This document shows positions 1 through 7,142 of a stretch of 19,103 nt of DNA, one piece after another. The notes under the pieces were generated by a model. It had not been told where the DNA came from and ran no database searches. It was given only the letters and a program-made list of their open reading frames with translations. The position numbers and the translations under genes are program-made. The DNA lies in contig JACIYY010000138.1 of the NCBI GenBank assembly GCA_014359685.1, positions 1-19,103 of the forward strand, in the 5' to 3' direction. Origin of the DNA: Porphyrobacter sp. (lineage in GTDB: Bacteria; Pseudomonadota; Alphaproteobacteria; Sphingomonadales; Sphingomonadaceae). How positions within the stretch are numbered: position 1 is the stretch's first letter; every line of letters begins with the position of its first letter.

Positions 1-200
1 CCGCCCTGCCGCAGCATCGCCACGCCGGCCTCGGCCGCGCGCGGATCGGCGGCGGTCACCAGGCCGGGGCCGGCGCTCTCCGTCGCCGCGGCAACCGAGG
101 CGGGGGCGGGAGCCGTCGGGGGCAGGGGGGTGGTGGCGCAGGCGCCGAGGAGGAGGGCGGTCGCCAGGGTGGCGGCAGAAGCGATAACGCGGTGCAGCAT
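1..200 (-). CDS. ggt: Gamma-glutamyltransferase, N-terminal part (3' end lies outside the window)
   Basis: Only the first 66 codons are in the window. Translated on the minus strand from the ATG at 200-198, the protein opens with a basic, hydrophobic leader ending in LLLGAC, a lipobox-like site with the cysteine at residue 21. An Ala/Pro/Thr-rich linker follows, then GLVTAADPRAAEAGVAMLRQ at about residues 45-64. That last stretch matches the start of the mature gamma-glutamyltranspeptidase fold, which in the family continues as GGNAVDAA. The family cleaves gamma-glutamyl bonds of glutathione and related compounds in the periplasm and self-processes into two subunits; the processing threonine lies beyond the window. 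The gene starts 9 bp after the pyrD stop codon, so the two are probably co-transcribed. Lipid anchoring is inferred from the leader only. The assignment rests on a short stretch, hence moderate confidence. Confidence 0.75.
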   Translation of the reverse strand, partial: MLHRVIASAATLATALLLGACATTPLPPTAPAPASVAAATESAGPGLVTAADPRAAEAGVAMLRQG

Positions 201-209
201 TCCCCGGTG

Positions 210-1256
210 CTATTCGCTTCCCACCGCCTCGGCAATGGTTCTGAAGCCCTCGCGCCACATCAGCCGGTGCAGACCGGACAGCACCGCGCGCGCGGTGCCC
301 GGGCCGCCATAGACCATCGCGCTGTAGAGCTGGACCAGGCTGGCGCCGGCGCGAATCCGCTCCCACGCATCCTCCGCAGTGGCGATCCCGCCGACGCCGA
401 TCAGCGGCAGCGCGCCGCCGGTCGCGCGGCGGAAATCGCGCAGCCGCTCCAGCGCCAGCGCGCGCAGCGGCGCGCCCGACAGCCCCCCGCTTTCGCCCGC
501 ATGGCGCGAGCCGAGCGGCGGCGGACGGGTGATCGTGGTGTTGGACACGATCAGCGCGCCCAGCCGGCGACCGATGGCGATGCGGGCGATGGCGTCGATA
601 TCGGCCGGCAGCAGGTCGGGCGCGACCTTCAGGAACACCGGCGGCCCGTCCGCCCCGCGCGCCGCCAGCACCGCATCGAGCAGCGCGCCCAGCGCACTGG
701 CATCCTGCAGGGCGCGCAGGCCGGGGGTATTGGGGCTGGAGACATTGACCGCCAGATAGGCGGCGTGCGGCGCCATGACCCGCGCCATGTGCGCGTAATC
801 GGCGATCCAGTCGGCCGAATCCTTGTTGGCGCCGATATTGACCCCGACGATCCCGCCCTGCCGGCCCCGGCCAGCGAGCCGTGCCAGCGCCGCCGCGGCG
901 CCATCATTGTTGAAGCCCATCCGGTTGATGATCGCGCGCTCGCGGGGCAGCCGGAACAGTCGAGGACGCGGATTGCCGGCCTGCGGCAGCGGGGTGATCG
1001 ATCCGACCTCGACAAAGCCGAAGCCGAGCCCCAGCAGCGGATCGGCGACTTCGGCATTCTTGTCGAAGCCGGCCGCCATGCCCAGCGGGTTGGGGAAGCG
1101 GATCCCGGCCACTTCGGTCGCCAGCGCGCCGGGCACGGGCGGCGAGCGCCGCGGCATCCGCGCCAGCGCAGCGATGGCGAGCGCGTGCGCCCGTTCCGCG
1201 TCGAGGGCGAACAATACGGGGCGGATCAGCCGATAGGGCAGCGCGGACAGCGGCAT
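210..1256 (-). CDS. pyrD: Dihydroorotate dehydrogenase (quinone), class 2
   Basis: The product, 348 residues, is the usual size for class 2 PyrD. It oxidises dihydroorotate to orotate in de novo pyrimidine synthesis, passing electrons through FMN to membrane quinone. The N-terminal helix region (YRLIRPVLFALDAERAHALA, residues 8-27) is the membrane-associated quinone-tunnel segment that marks class 2. Further family motifs are AAGFDKNAE (61-69, FMN contact lysine), GSITPLPQAGNPRPR (85-99), NRMGFNNDG (111-119), NVSSPNTPGLR (171-181, with the class 2 catalytic serine around 174), the lysine of FLKVAPDL (208-215) and the phosphate-binding GVGGI (287-291). The ATG at 1256 gives the standard N-terminus; no strong Shine-Dalgarno sequence is visible before it. 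The ggt gene follows after 9 bp, and the upstream side faces the suf regulator divergently. No missing key residue was seen. Confidence 0.96.
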   Translation of the reverse strand: MPLSALPYRLIRPVLFALDAERAHALAIAALARMPRRSPPVPGALATEVAGIRFPNPLGMAAGFDKNAEVADPLLGLGFGFVEVGSITPLPQAGNPRPRLFRLPRERAIINRMGFNNDGAAAALARLAGRGRQGGIVGVNIGANKDSADWIADYAHMARVMAPHAAYLAVNVSSPNTPGLRALQDASALGALLDAVLAARGADGPPVFLKVAPDLLPADIDAIARIAIGRRLGALIVSNTTITRPPPLGSRHAGESGGLSGAPLRALALERLRDFRRATGGALPLIGVGGIATAEDAWERIRAGASLVQLYSAMVYGGPGTARAVLSGLHRLMWREGFRTIAEAVGSE

Positions 1257-1455
1257 GGGCGTGCGCGCCTATGGCAGCGCCGTGGCCACCTGTCACGCGA
1301 GCGGCGGGTGCCTCGGCCGGCCGTTCTGGTGCGCCTGATTTTAGCAGATATCCCCGCGTCAGCCCGGCGGGACGGGCGCACTCGCACAAATCCGTCGCGG
1401 CAGGCGGCGATTGTCGCATTTTTACAAGCAGCGCGGCGGCGAATCGGCTAAACGA

Positions 1456-1541
1456 ATGCCGCGACCCGAAGGGCCCGGAGCAGCAATGCGCCGGGTTCTC
1501 CACTTCAAGGGCGGCTCCCTATGCGGGGCCGCCCGTTTTTT
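1456..1541 (+). ncRNA. Candidate small RNA ending in an intrinsic terminator
   Basis: A terminator in the middle of a divergent spacer has no upstream gene on its strand, so something short must be transcribed into it. The preceding bases can fold: CCCGG at 1474-1478 pairs with CCGGG at 1491-1495, or alternatively GACCCG at 1463-1468 with CGGGTT at 1492-1497. They also include a single-stranded-looking TTCTCC, which resembles an anti-Shine-Dalgarno segment. A TTTACA hexamer at 1421-1426 could be a -35 element, but the matching -10 is poor, so the 5' end given here is a guess. I could not match it to tmRNA, SRP RNA, 6S RNA or a named riboswitch. A short leader peptide or an attenuated transcript is the alternative. 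Confidence 0.4.
1509..1541 (+). terminator. Strong rho-independent terminator in the pyrD-rrf2 spacer
   Basis: GGGCGGC (1509-1515) pairs perfectly with GCCGCCC (1528-1534) around a 12-base loop, followed by G and six T residues (1536-1541). It faces the plus strand, so it cannot serve pyrD, and it lies upstream of rrf2. It is the clearest canonical terminator in the window. Confidence 0.8.
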
Positions 1542-1623
1542 GTGCGGGTCGTCGCCCGGCCCCCTGCGCCGCTCAACCGGCGGCGGCCGCATCTGCTAAC
1601 GACTCGCAACAGGCGATCGGGCG

Positions 1624-1669
1624 TTGAAACCGGCGCGGCGGGGACCTAGCTGAAAATCCTACCGTTTCA
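1624..1669 (+). promoter_or_regulatory. Possible promoter and operator of the suf operon
   Basis: TTGAAA at 1624-1629 is a fair -35 match, although the bases 17 downstream (TAGCTG, 1647-1652) are a weak -10. An inverted repeat TGAAA (1651-1655) and TTTCA (1665-1669), separated by nine bases, lies 22 bp before the regulator's start and in the lowest-GC part of the spacer. Rrf2 regulators of SUF operons commonly repress their own promoter, so this repeat is the natural operator candidate. It does not match the classical IscR type 1 consensus well. Confidence 0.3.
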
Positions 1670-1690
1670 CTCCGATTAGCGGGATCGAGC

Positions 1691-2140
1691 GTGCGCCTGT
1701 CCAATCTTGCCGATTATGCCGTCGTGACGATGAGCGCGGCCGCCCGCCACGCCGGGGCGGGCCGGGCCGCGCCGGCGCGGTTCAGCGCTGCGCAGCTGGC
1801 CGCCGAGACCGGCCTGCCGCTGCCCACGGTGCAGAAGCTGGCCGGCCGGCTGGTGGCGGCCGGGCTGCTGCGCTCCGAACGCGGGGCGCATGGCGGGCTG
1901 CGGCTGGCGCGCCCGGCGGAGACCATTTCGCTTGCCGAGATCGTCGAGGCGGTCGAAGGGCCGATCGCGCTTGCCTCCTGCCTCGATGCCGGGCGCGACG
2001 ATTGCGCGCTGGAGGGCAGCTGCGCGGTGCGCCCGCATTGGGGCGCGGTCAACGATGCGCTGCGCGGCGCGCTGGCGGCGGTTCCGCTGACCCGGCTCGC
2101 TTGTGCCGAGCCAGCCCATGTGGAGGAGGTCGCGGCATGA
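1691..2140 (+). CDS. Rrf2-family SUF system regulator (IscR/SufR type)
   Basis: This 149-residue winged-helix protein begins with [20 protein letters not shown], the Rrf2 start. The HTH region [20 protein letters not shown] (31-50) and the wing [15 protein letters not shown] (61-75) follow. Cysteines at 97, 105 and 111 (C-x7-C-x5-C) correspond to the three Fe-S ligand cysteines of IscR (spacing C-x5-C-x5-C), so it probably carries a cluster and reports cluster supply. The start codon is GTG; it is the only start that gives the family N-terminus. The stop overlaps the sufB start (ATGA), which implies translational coupling and makes it the first gene of the suf operon. The best family fit is the SUF-linked Rrf2 regulator group. 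Repression of the operon is inferred from the family and the position. Confidence 0.92.
   Translation: MRLSNLADYAVVTMSAAARHAGAGRAAPARFSAAQLAAETGLPLPTVQKLAGRLVAAGLLRSERGAHGGLRLARPAETISLAEIVEAVEGPIALASCLDAGRDDCALEGSCAVRPHWGAVNDALRGALAAVPLTRLACAEPAHVEEVAA
2122..2129 (+). promoter_or_regulatory. Ribosome binding site that fixes the sufB start
   Basis: GGAGGAGG at 2122-2129 lies 7 bases before the ATG at 2137. An upstream in-frame start exists at 2002, but it would overlap rrf2 and add 45 residues foreign to SufB, so this strong site decides for 2137. Confidence 0.75.
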
Positions 2141-3627
2141 GCCAGGACAGCACCACCGTCGACCTGCGCGACCAGGACGCGCGCGCCGCCGCCGCTCGCG
2201 CCGCCGATTACGAATTCGGCTGGTCGGCCGAAATCGACACCGAATTCGCGCCCAAGGGCCTCAGCGAAGATACCGTCCGCTTCATCAGCGCCAAGAAGGG
2301 GGAGCCGCAATGGATGCTCGACTGGCGGCTCAAGGCGTTCCGCCTGTGGCAGCAGATGGAGGAGCCCGACTGGGCCAAGCTCGACATTCCGCGCATCGAT
2401 TACCAGGACGCCTTCTACTACGCCGCGCCGAAGAAGAAGCAGACGCTGGCCTCGCTCGACGAGCTCGATCCCGACATCAAGGCGGTCTATGACAAGCTCG
2501 GCATCCCGATCGCCGAGCAGGAGGTGCTGGCCGGGGTCGAGGGGGCGCGCAAGGTCGCGGTGGACGCGGTGTTCGATAGCGTCAGCGTCGCCACCACCTT
2601 CCGCAAGGAGCTGGAGGCCGCCGGCGTCATCTTCCGCTCGATCAGCGAGGCGGTGCGCGAATATCCCGATCTGGTGCGGCGCTGGCTGGGCAAGGTGGTG
2701 CCCCAGCGCGACAATTTCTTCGCCACGCTCAACAGCGCGGTCTTTTCCGACGGCACCTTCGTCTACATTCCCGAAGGCGTGCGCTGCCCGATGGAGCTGT
2801 CGACCTATTTCCGCATTAATGCGGAGAACACCGGCCAGTTCGAGCGCACGCTGATCGTGGCCGAGAAGGGCAGCTATGTGAGCTATCTCGAAGGCTGCAC
2901 CGCGCCGATGCGCGACGAGAACCAGCTCCATGCCGCCGTGGTCGAGCTGGTCGCGCTCGAGGATGCCGAGATCAAGTATTCGACCGTGCAGAACTGGTAT
3001 CCGGGCAATGCCGAAGGGCTGGGCGGGATCTACAATTTCGTCACCAAGCGGGCGCTGTGCCAGGGCGCGCGCAGCAAGGTCAGCTGGACGCAGGTGGAAA
3101 CCGGCAGCGCAGTGACGTGGAAATATCCCAGCTGCGTGCTCAATGGCGAGGATTCGGTCGGCGAGTTCTACTCGGTCGCGGTGACCAACAATCACCAGCA
3201 GGCCGACACCGGAACCAAGATGATCCACAACGGCAAGGGCTCGCGCTCGACGATCATCTCCAAGGGGATCAGCGCGGGCAAGTCGAACAACACCTATCGC
3301 GGGCTGGTGCGCGTGGCCGCCAATGCCGACGGGGTGCGCAACTTCACCCAATGCGATTCGCTACTGCTGGGCGACCAATGCGGCGCGCACACCGTGCCCT
3401 ATATCGAGGTGAAGAACCCGAGCGCGCAGATCGAGCACGAGGCGACCACCAGCAAGATCAGCGACGACCAGCTGTTCTACGCCATGCAGCGCGGCCTGGG
3501 CGAGGAAGAGGCGGTGGCGCTGATCGTCAACGGCTTTGCCAAGGAGGTGCTGAAAGAGCTGCCGATGGAATTCGCGATCGAGGCGCAGAAGCTGCTGGCG
3601 ATCAGCCTGGAAGGATCGGTCGGATGA
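2137..3627 (+). CDS. sufB: Fe-S cluster assembly scaffold protein SufB
   Basis: SufB is the main scaffold subunit of the SufBC2D complex, in which a nascent Fe-S cluster is built from SufS-derived sulfur. The 496-residue product matches the usual length (about 495 in E. coli). It has the N-terminal helical part with [20 protein letters not shown] (56-75) and the beta-helix core, including the conserved stretches [20 protein letters not shown] (203-222) and [20 protein letters not shown] (368-387). The key cysteine of [11 protein letters not shown] is at 406 (E. coli C405), and IEHEATTSK (432-440) holds the glutamate at 435 (E. coli E434) with a neighbouring histidine at 434; these face SufD in the cluster-building site. 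The start overlaps the rrf2 stop. Downstream, the usual tight link to sufC is broken by about 760 bp carrying a repeat and a DUF559 gene. Confidence 0.98.
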   Translation: MSQDSTTVDLRDQDARAAAARAADYEFGWSAEIDTEFAPKGLSEDTVRFISAKKGEPQWMLDWRLKAFRLWQQMEEPDWAKLDIPRIDYQDAFYYAAPKKKQTLASLDELDPDIKAVYDKLGIPIAEQEVLAGVEGARKVAVDAVFDSVSVATTFRKELEAAGVIFRSISEAVREYPDLVRRWLGKVVPQRDNFFATLNSAVFSDGTFVYIPEGVRCPMELSTYFRINAENTGQFERTLIVAEKGSYVSYLEGCTAPMRDENQLHAAVVELVALEDAEIKYSTVQNWYPGNAEGLGGIYNFVTKRALCQGARSKVSWTQVETGSAVTWKYPSCVLNGEDSVGEFYSVAVTNNHQQADTGTKMIHNGKGSRSTIISKGISAGKSNNTYRGLVRVAANADGVRNFTQCDSLLLGDQCGAHTVPYIEVKNPSAQIEHEATTSKISDDQLFYAMQRGLGEEEAVALIVNGFAKEVLKELPMEFAIEAQKLLAISLEGSVG

Positions 3628-3666
3628 TTGCCGCTACCCGCGCTCCCGCCCGTTATTCCCGCGCAG

Positions 3667-3761
3667 CCCGTCATGCTGAACTTGTTTCAGCATCCATCGC
3701 GTGCCCTGCATCGCCGGTTGTGGCGGAGGCATGGACCCTGAAACAAGTTCAGGGTGACGGG
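3667..3761. repeat. REP-like double palindrome (BIME or MITE-like element)
   Basis: Two 30-base arms, 3667-3696 and 3732-3761, are inverted copies of one another apart from a few compensated positions (ATG/CAT in the left arm against ACC/GGT in the right). Each arm is itself a palindrome: TGCTGAA CTTG TTTCAGCA on the left and CCCTGAA ACAA GTTCAGGG on the right. The 35-base spacer is unrelated. From general knowledge, repeats with a GAACTTGTTTCAG core are abundant between genes of sphingomonads. Such elements are usually thought to be moved by REP-associated transposases, and none is encoded here. The element can fold as one long hairpin or two small ones in the sufB-sufC transcript and may influence mRNA stability or read-through. 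Confidence 0.85.
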
Positions 3762-3841
3762 CGCGGGTTCGGGCTGGGCGAAATGGACGCAGCGAAAGTT
3801 GCGGCGCGCCAATCAGTTCGAGACCGCTTTGGTAGGGAACA

Positions 3842-4339
3842 ATGACTGACCGCCGCACCATCCACCTCCGCTCGCCCGCCGAGCAGCCCACCACGCCCCC
3901 CATCAAGAAGCGCGGCCGCGGCTGGGAAATCTCGCCCAAGCGGCTCGATGCGCTGCACGAGCGTGCGCGCGAGATGCGGCGCCACGCCACACCTGCGCAC
4001 ACTGCGCTGGCCGAGCGCTTCGCCAGGGCCGATCTCGGGCGCTACAGCTTCACCCGCCACGCGGTGGTCGGATCGGCGATCGTCGATTTCAACTGCCACC
4101 TGCTCGGCATGGCCATCGCCATCGACGAGGAGGGCGAGGACGAGACGCTCGCCCGGCGCCGCGACAAGAGCCTGGAGGCGGTCGGCATCCGGGTGATGCG
4201 GATCGCGGCCGCCGATATCCTCTCGGACATCGACGCCGTGCTCCAGCGGATCACCGCCGGAATGCGCGTGGCGCTGGCCGGCAAGCAGGCCGCTCGCCGC
4301 AACCATCACGCCCGCTCCACCCCGCAGGCGCGCCGGTGA
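3842..4339 (+). CDS. DUF559 (Vsr/PD-(D/E)XK nuclease-like) protein, probably catalytically degenerate
   Basis: The 165-residue product contains a DUF559-like domain at about residues 37-140: REMRRHATPAHTALAERF (43-60, usually LRRNxTPAExxLW), then IVDFNCHLLGMAIAID (80-95) and GIRVMRIAAADILSDIDAVL (115-134). The family is related to very-short-patch-repair endonucleases. In ordinary members the strand after the VDF aspartate reads roughly VIEIDGxQH; here the aspartate (82) stays, but the glutamate is alanine (93) and the DGxQH turn reads DEEGED, with no histidine. Nuclease activity is therefore doubtful. The N-terminal 36 residues and the C-terminus are basic. The gene sits between sufB and sufC on the operon strand, right after a REP-like repeat and 48 bp before sufC. 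No function in Fe-S assembly can be claimed; it may be a passenger or an adapted nucleic-acid-binding protein. Confidence 0.85.
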   Translation: MTDRRTIHLRSPAEQPTTPPIKKRGRGWEISPKRLDALHERAREMRRHATPAHTALAERFARADLGRYSFTRHAVVGSAIVDFNCHLLGMAIAIDEEGEDETLARRRDKSLEAVGIRVMRIAAADILSDIDAVLQRITAGMRVALAGKQAARRNHHARSTPQARR

Positions 4340-4387
4340 TGGCGGCGCCTTGCCCGCAACGACGATGACCAGGAAACGAGACGCCCC

Positions 4388-5131
4388 ATGCTGACCATCA
4401 CCGACCTTCACGCCACCGTCGGGGGCACCGAGATCCTTCGCGGGCTGACGCTGTCGGTCGGCGCGGGCGAGGTGCACGCCATCATGGGGCCAAACGGCGC
4501 CGGCAAGTCGACGCTCGCCTATGTGCTGGGCGGCAGGCCGGGCTATGAGGTCACCGGCGGCTCGGTCCGCTTCAACGGGCAGGATCTGCTCGCCCTCGAT
4601 CCGCACGAACGCGCCGCCGCCGGCCTGTTCCTGGGGTTCCAGTATCCGGTCGAGATCCCCGGCGTCTCGAACGTCCAGTTCCTGCGCGAGGCGCTCAATG
4701 CCCAGCGCACCGCGCGCGGCGAGGCGCCGCTGTCGGCCGGCGAGTTCCTGAAGCTCGCGCGCGAGAAGGCCGCGCTGCTGCGGTTCGACATGGAGATGTT
4801 GAAGCGCAACGTGAATGTCGGCTTCTCGGGCGGCGAGAAGAAGCGCGCCGAGATGGTCCAGATGGGCATCCTCGACCCGCAGCTCGCCGTGCTCGACGAG
4901 ACCGATTCGGGCCTCGACATCGACGCGCTGCGGATCGTCGGCGAGGGGATCAACGCCATCATGCGCCGCCCGGACAAGGCGGTGCTGCTGATCACCCATT
5001 ACCAACGCCTGCTCGATTACGTGGAGCCGGACTTCGTCCATGTGCTCGCCAATGGGCGGATCGTGACCACCGGCGGGCCGGAGCTGGCCCGGCAGCTCGA
5101 AGCCGAAGGCTACGAGGCGGTGGCGGCATGA
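4388..5131 (+). CDS. sufC: Fe-S cluster assembly ATPase SufC
   Basis: SufC is the ABC-type ATPase that drives conformational change in SufBC2D. The 247-residue protein carries Walker A GPNGAGKST (34-42), a Q-loop in FLGFQYPVEIPGVSNVQFLR (81-100, a stretch typical of SufC rather than of transporter ATPases), the signature FSGGEKKR (146-153), Walker B with LAVLDE (166-171), the D-loop SGLD (174-177) and the switch histidine at 204 (LITHYQ). The length agrees with the family (about 248). It lacks membrane partners, as expected for a cytosolic ABC protein. It starts 48 bp after the DUF559 gene. AGGAAACGAGA before the ATG gives a plausible, somewhat distant ribosome binding site. Its stop overlaps the sufD start by four bases. 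Confidence 0.98.
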   Translation: MLTITDLHATVGGTEILRGLTLSVGAGEVHAIMGPNGAGKSTLAYVLGGRPGYEVTGGSVRFNGQDLLALDPHERAAAGLFLGFQYPVEIPGVSNVQFLREALNAQRTARGEAPLSAGEFLKLAREKAALLRFDMEMLKRNVNVGFSGGEKKRAEMVQMGILDPQLAVLDETDSGLDIDALRIVGEGINAIMRRPDKAVLLITHYQRLLDYVEPDFVHVLANGRIVTTGGPELARQLEAEGYEAVAA

Positions 5132-5880
5132 CCGGGACCGCGCGCCCCACGCTGCGCGACGAGCAATGGCGCTATGCCGATGGCGCGGTCCTCGAGCGCC
5201 TCGCGCCCGAGCGGTTCGACCGATGGCGCGATCTCGCCCTCGCCCCCGGCGAGACGCGGCGCGAATGTTTCGTGCTCGACGGCGCGGAGCCGGAGCTGGT
5301 GCGCCTGCGGGTCAGCGTCGGCGAAGGCGCGCGGTGCGAGCTGTTCGCGGTCAATGCCGGGCACGATTACACCCGCATGGAGGTCGCCGTGCGGCTGGCG
5401 CGCGGCGCCCATTTCCAGTTCGGCGGCGTCACCATCGGCGGCGGCGATGCGGTGCGCGAATTCGTCACCAGGCTCGACCACGCCGAGCCCGAGGCGACCA
5501 GCGAGCAGGTGGTCCGCGCGGTCCATTGGGGCAGCGCGACCGGCAATTTCCTCGGCCGCATCGCGGTGGCGCGCGGCGCGCAGAAGACCGACGCGGCGCA
5601 GGACTTCAAGGGCCTGCTGCTGGAACGCGGCGCCACCACCAACGCCAAGCCGGAGCTGGAGATCTACGCCGATGACGTGAAATGCGCCCATGGCGCGGCG
5701 ATCGGCCAGTTGGACGAGGCGGCGCGATTCTACATGGCGGCGCGCGGGATCGCGCCCGAGGCGGCCCGCCGGCTGCTGGTCCGCGCCTTCATCGGCGATG
5801 CCTTCGCCGCGCTCGGCGACGATGCCGAGCAGGAGCGGATGATGGAGGCCGCGCTGACCGCGCTGGGGGACCGGGCATGA
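5128..5880 (+). CDS. sufD: SufD scaffold subunit, short form
   Basis: SufD pairs with SufB in the SufBC2D complex and helps with iron entry and cluster assembly. This version has 250 residues, against about 420 in E. coli. The beta-helix and C-terminal helices are kept, notably DFKGLLLERGATTNAKPELE (159-178) and IYADDVKCAHGAAIGQLDEA (179-198), with C186 and H188 matching the E. coli C358/H360 pair at the SufB interface. The LRDEQWRYAD motif (9-18) is the remnant of the N-terminal region, so most of the helical N-terminal domain and part of the beta-helix are missing. No frameshift is visible, and both ends overlap neighbours (ATGA with sufC and with sufS), so this is a genuinely short form rather than a broken gene. 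Confidence 0.93.
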   Translation: MTGTARPTLRDEQWRYADGAVLERLAPERFDRWRDLALAPGETRRECFVLDGAEPELVRLRVSVGEGARCELFAVNAGHDYTRMEVAVRLARGAHFQFGGVTIGGGDAVREFVTRLDHAEPEATSEQVVRAVHWGSATGNFLGRIAVARGAQKTDAAQDFKGLLLERGATTNAKPELEIYADDVKCAHGAAIGQLDEAARFYMAARGIAPEAARRLLVRAFIGDAFAALGDDAEQERMMEAALTALGDRA

Positions 5881-7142
5881 GCGAGCACGACCTGATCCTG
5901 CCCCGAATCGGCAAGGTGCCGGGCGCCGATGCCGCGCTCCACCACCCGCCGGCCGATGGCCGCTTGCCCGACGCAGACCGCAAGGCCGATTTCCCCGGCC
6001 TGCGCACCGCTGCGGGCGGCCCCTGGCACTATCTCGACACCGCCGCCACCGCGCAGAAGCCGCAAGGCGTGATCGACGCCGTGACCCGCGCGATGGGCGC
6101 CGATTACGCCACCGTCCATCGCGGGGTTTACACTCGATCGGCCGAAATGACGCTGGGCTACGAGGCCGCGCGGCGCCGGGTGGCGCAGTTCATCGGTGGG
6201 CGCGAGGACGAGGTGGTGTTCACCCGTGGCGCGACCGAGGCGATCAACCTGGCAGCCTACAGCTACCCCCGCAAAGGCCGGGTGCTGCTCTCGGCGCTGG
6301 AGCACCATTCCAATATCGTGCCCTGGCAGCTGGCCGGTTGGCAGGTCGATGTCTGCCCGCTGACGCCCGATGGCCGGATCGATCTCGACGCTGCCGAGCG
6401 GATGCTGACCCGCGACCACGCGATGGTCGCCTTCGCCCATGTCTCCAACGTGCTCGGCTCGGTGCTCGACGCGCGCCGCGCCGCCGATCTCGCGCATGGC
6501 GTCGGCGCTGTTCTGCTGCTCGATGGCTGCCAGGCGGTGCCGCGCCTGCCGGTCGACGTGGCGGCGCTGGACTGCGATTTCTATGCCTTTTCAGGCCACA
6601 AGCTTTACGGTCCGACCGGGATCGGCGCGCTGTGGGGGCGGGCCGCGCTGCTCGACGCCATGCCCCCATGGCAGGGCGGCGGGGCGATGATCGAGCGGGT
6701 GACGTTCGAGCGCACCAGCTACGCCCCCCCACCGCAGCGGTTCGAGGCCGGAACGCCCGCCATCGTCGAGGCGATCGGCCTGGCCGCCGCCTGCGACTAT
6801 GTCGCGGCGATCGGGCCGGCGGCGATCCATGCGCACGAGGCGCGGCTGGTGGCCGCTACGCGCGAGGGCTTGCGCGCCATGAACGATGTGCGCCTGTTCG
6901 GGCCGGAAGACAGCGCGGGAATCGTCAGTTTCGCGCTGGATGGCATTCACCCGCACGATCTGGGCACCATATTGGACGAGGAGGATGTGGCGATCCGGGC
7001 CGGCCACCATTGCGCGCAGCCGCTGATGGACCGGCTCGGCGTTCCCGCCACGGCCCGCGCCAGCTTCGGGCTCTACAGTGACCAGGACGATGTCGCCGCG
7101 CTGATTCGCGGCATCGAACGCACCAGAAGGATTTTCGGCTGA
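5877..7142 (+). CDS. sufS: Cysteine desulfurase SufS (class II)
   Basis: SufS is a PLP enzyme that converts cysteine to alanine and holds the sulfur as a persulfide for the Suf scaffold. The 421-residue protein has YLDTAATAQKPQGVIDA (52-68), the HRGVYTRS substrate loop (81-88), ALEHHSNIVPWQ (140-151), DGCQAVPRLPVDV (216-228), the PLP lysine at 242 in FSGHKLYGPTG and the persulfide cysteine at 379 in RAGHHCAQPLM. The last, set in the RxGHHCA context, places it in the SufS/CsdA group rather than IscS. The first 30-35 residues, before DRKADFPGL, are longer than in E. coli SufS and of unknown meaning. The start overlaps the sufD stop (ATGA), and no better downstream start exists. Its usual partner, SufE or SufU, is not encoded in the window. 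Confidence 0.97.
   Translation: MSEHDLILPRIGKVPGADAALHHPPADGRLPDADRKADFPGLRTAAGGPWHYLDTAATAQKPQGVIDAVTRAMGADYATVHRGVYTRSAEMTLGYEAARRRVAQFIGGREDEVVFTRGATEAINLAAYSYPRKGRVLLSALEHHSNIVPWQLAGWQVDVCPLTPDGRIDLDAAERMLTRDHAMVAFAHVSNVLGSVLDARRAADLAHGVGAVLLLDGCQAVPRLPVDVAALDCDFYAFSGHKLYGPTGIGALWGRAALLDAMPPWQGGGAMIERVTFERTSYAPPPQRFEAGTPAIVEAIGLAAACDYVAAIGPAAIHAHEARLVAATREGLRAMNDVRLFGPEDSAGIVSFALDGIHPHDLGTILDEEDVAIRAGHHCAQPLMDRLGVPATARASFGLYSDQDDVAALIRGIERTRRIFG

Larger units (their letters stand above)
1257..1690. other. Divergent spacer between pyrD and the suf regulator
   Basis: This 434-bp spacer separates the minus-strand pyrD from the plus-strand rrf2. A TAAAAT hexamer on the minus strand at 1343-1338 could be a -10 element for pyrD, but I found no convincing -35 partner. 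In the middle lies an intrinsic terminator on the plus strand, with a possible small RNA upstream of it (listed separately). The right end carries the presumed rrf2 promoter and operator. Short open frames exist here on both strands, but none has a recognisable product or a good ribosome binding site. Confidence 0.6.

Noticed and set aside
192..1451. A 419-codon plus-strand frame opposite pyrD
   Set aside because: It is a shadow of pyrD with an Arg/Gln/Ala-rich composition and no motif.
1456..1541. SRP RNA, 6S RNA or tmRNA identity for the spacer transcript
   Set aside because: A CCCGGAGCAGCA stretch slightly recalls the SRP RNA loop (CCGGAAGGAAGCAGC), but the conserved GGAAG-type internal loop and pairing partners are absent, and the expected tmRNA or 6S structures are not seen.
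1714..3351. A 545-codon minus-strand frame opposite rrf2 and sufB
   Set aside because: It is a shadow frame; both plus-strand genes are certain from their motifs.
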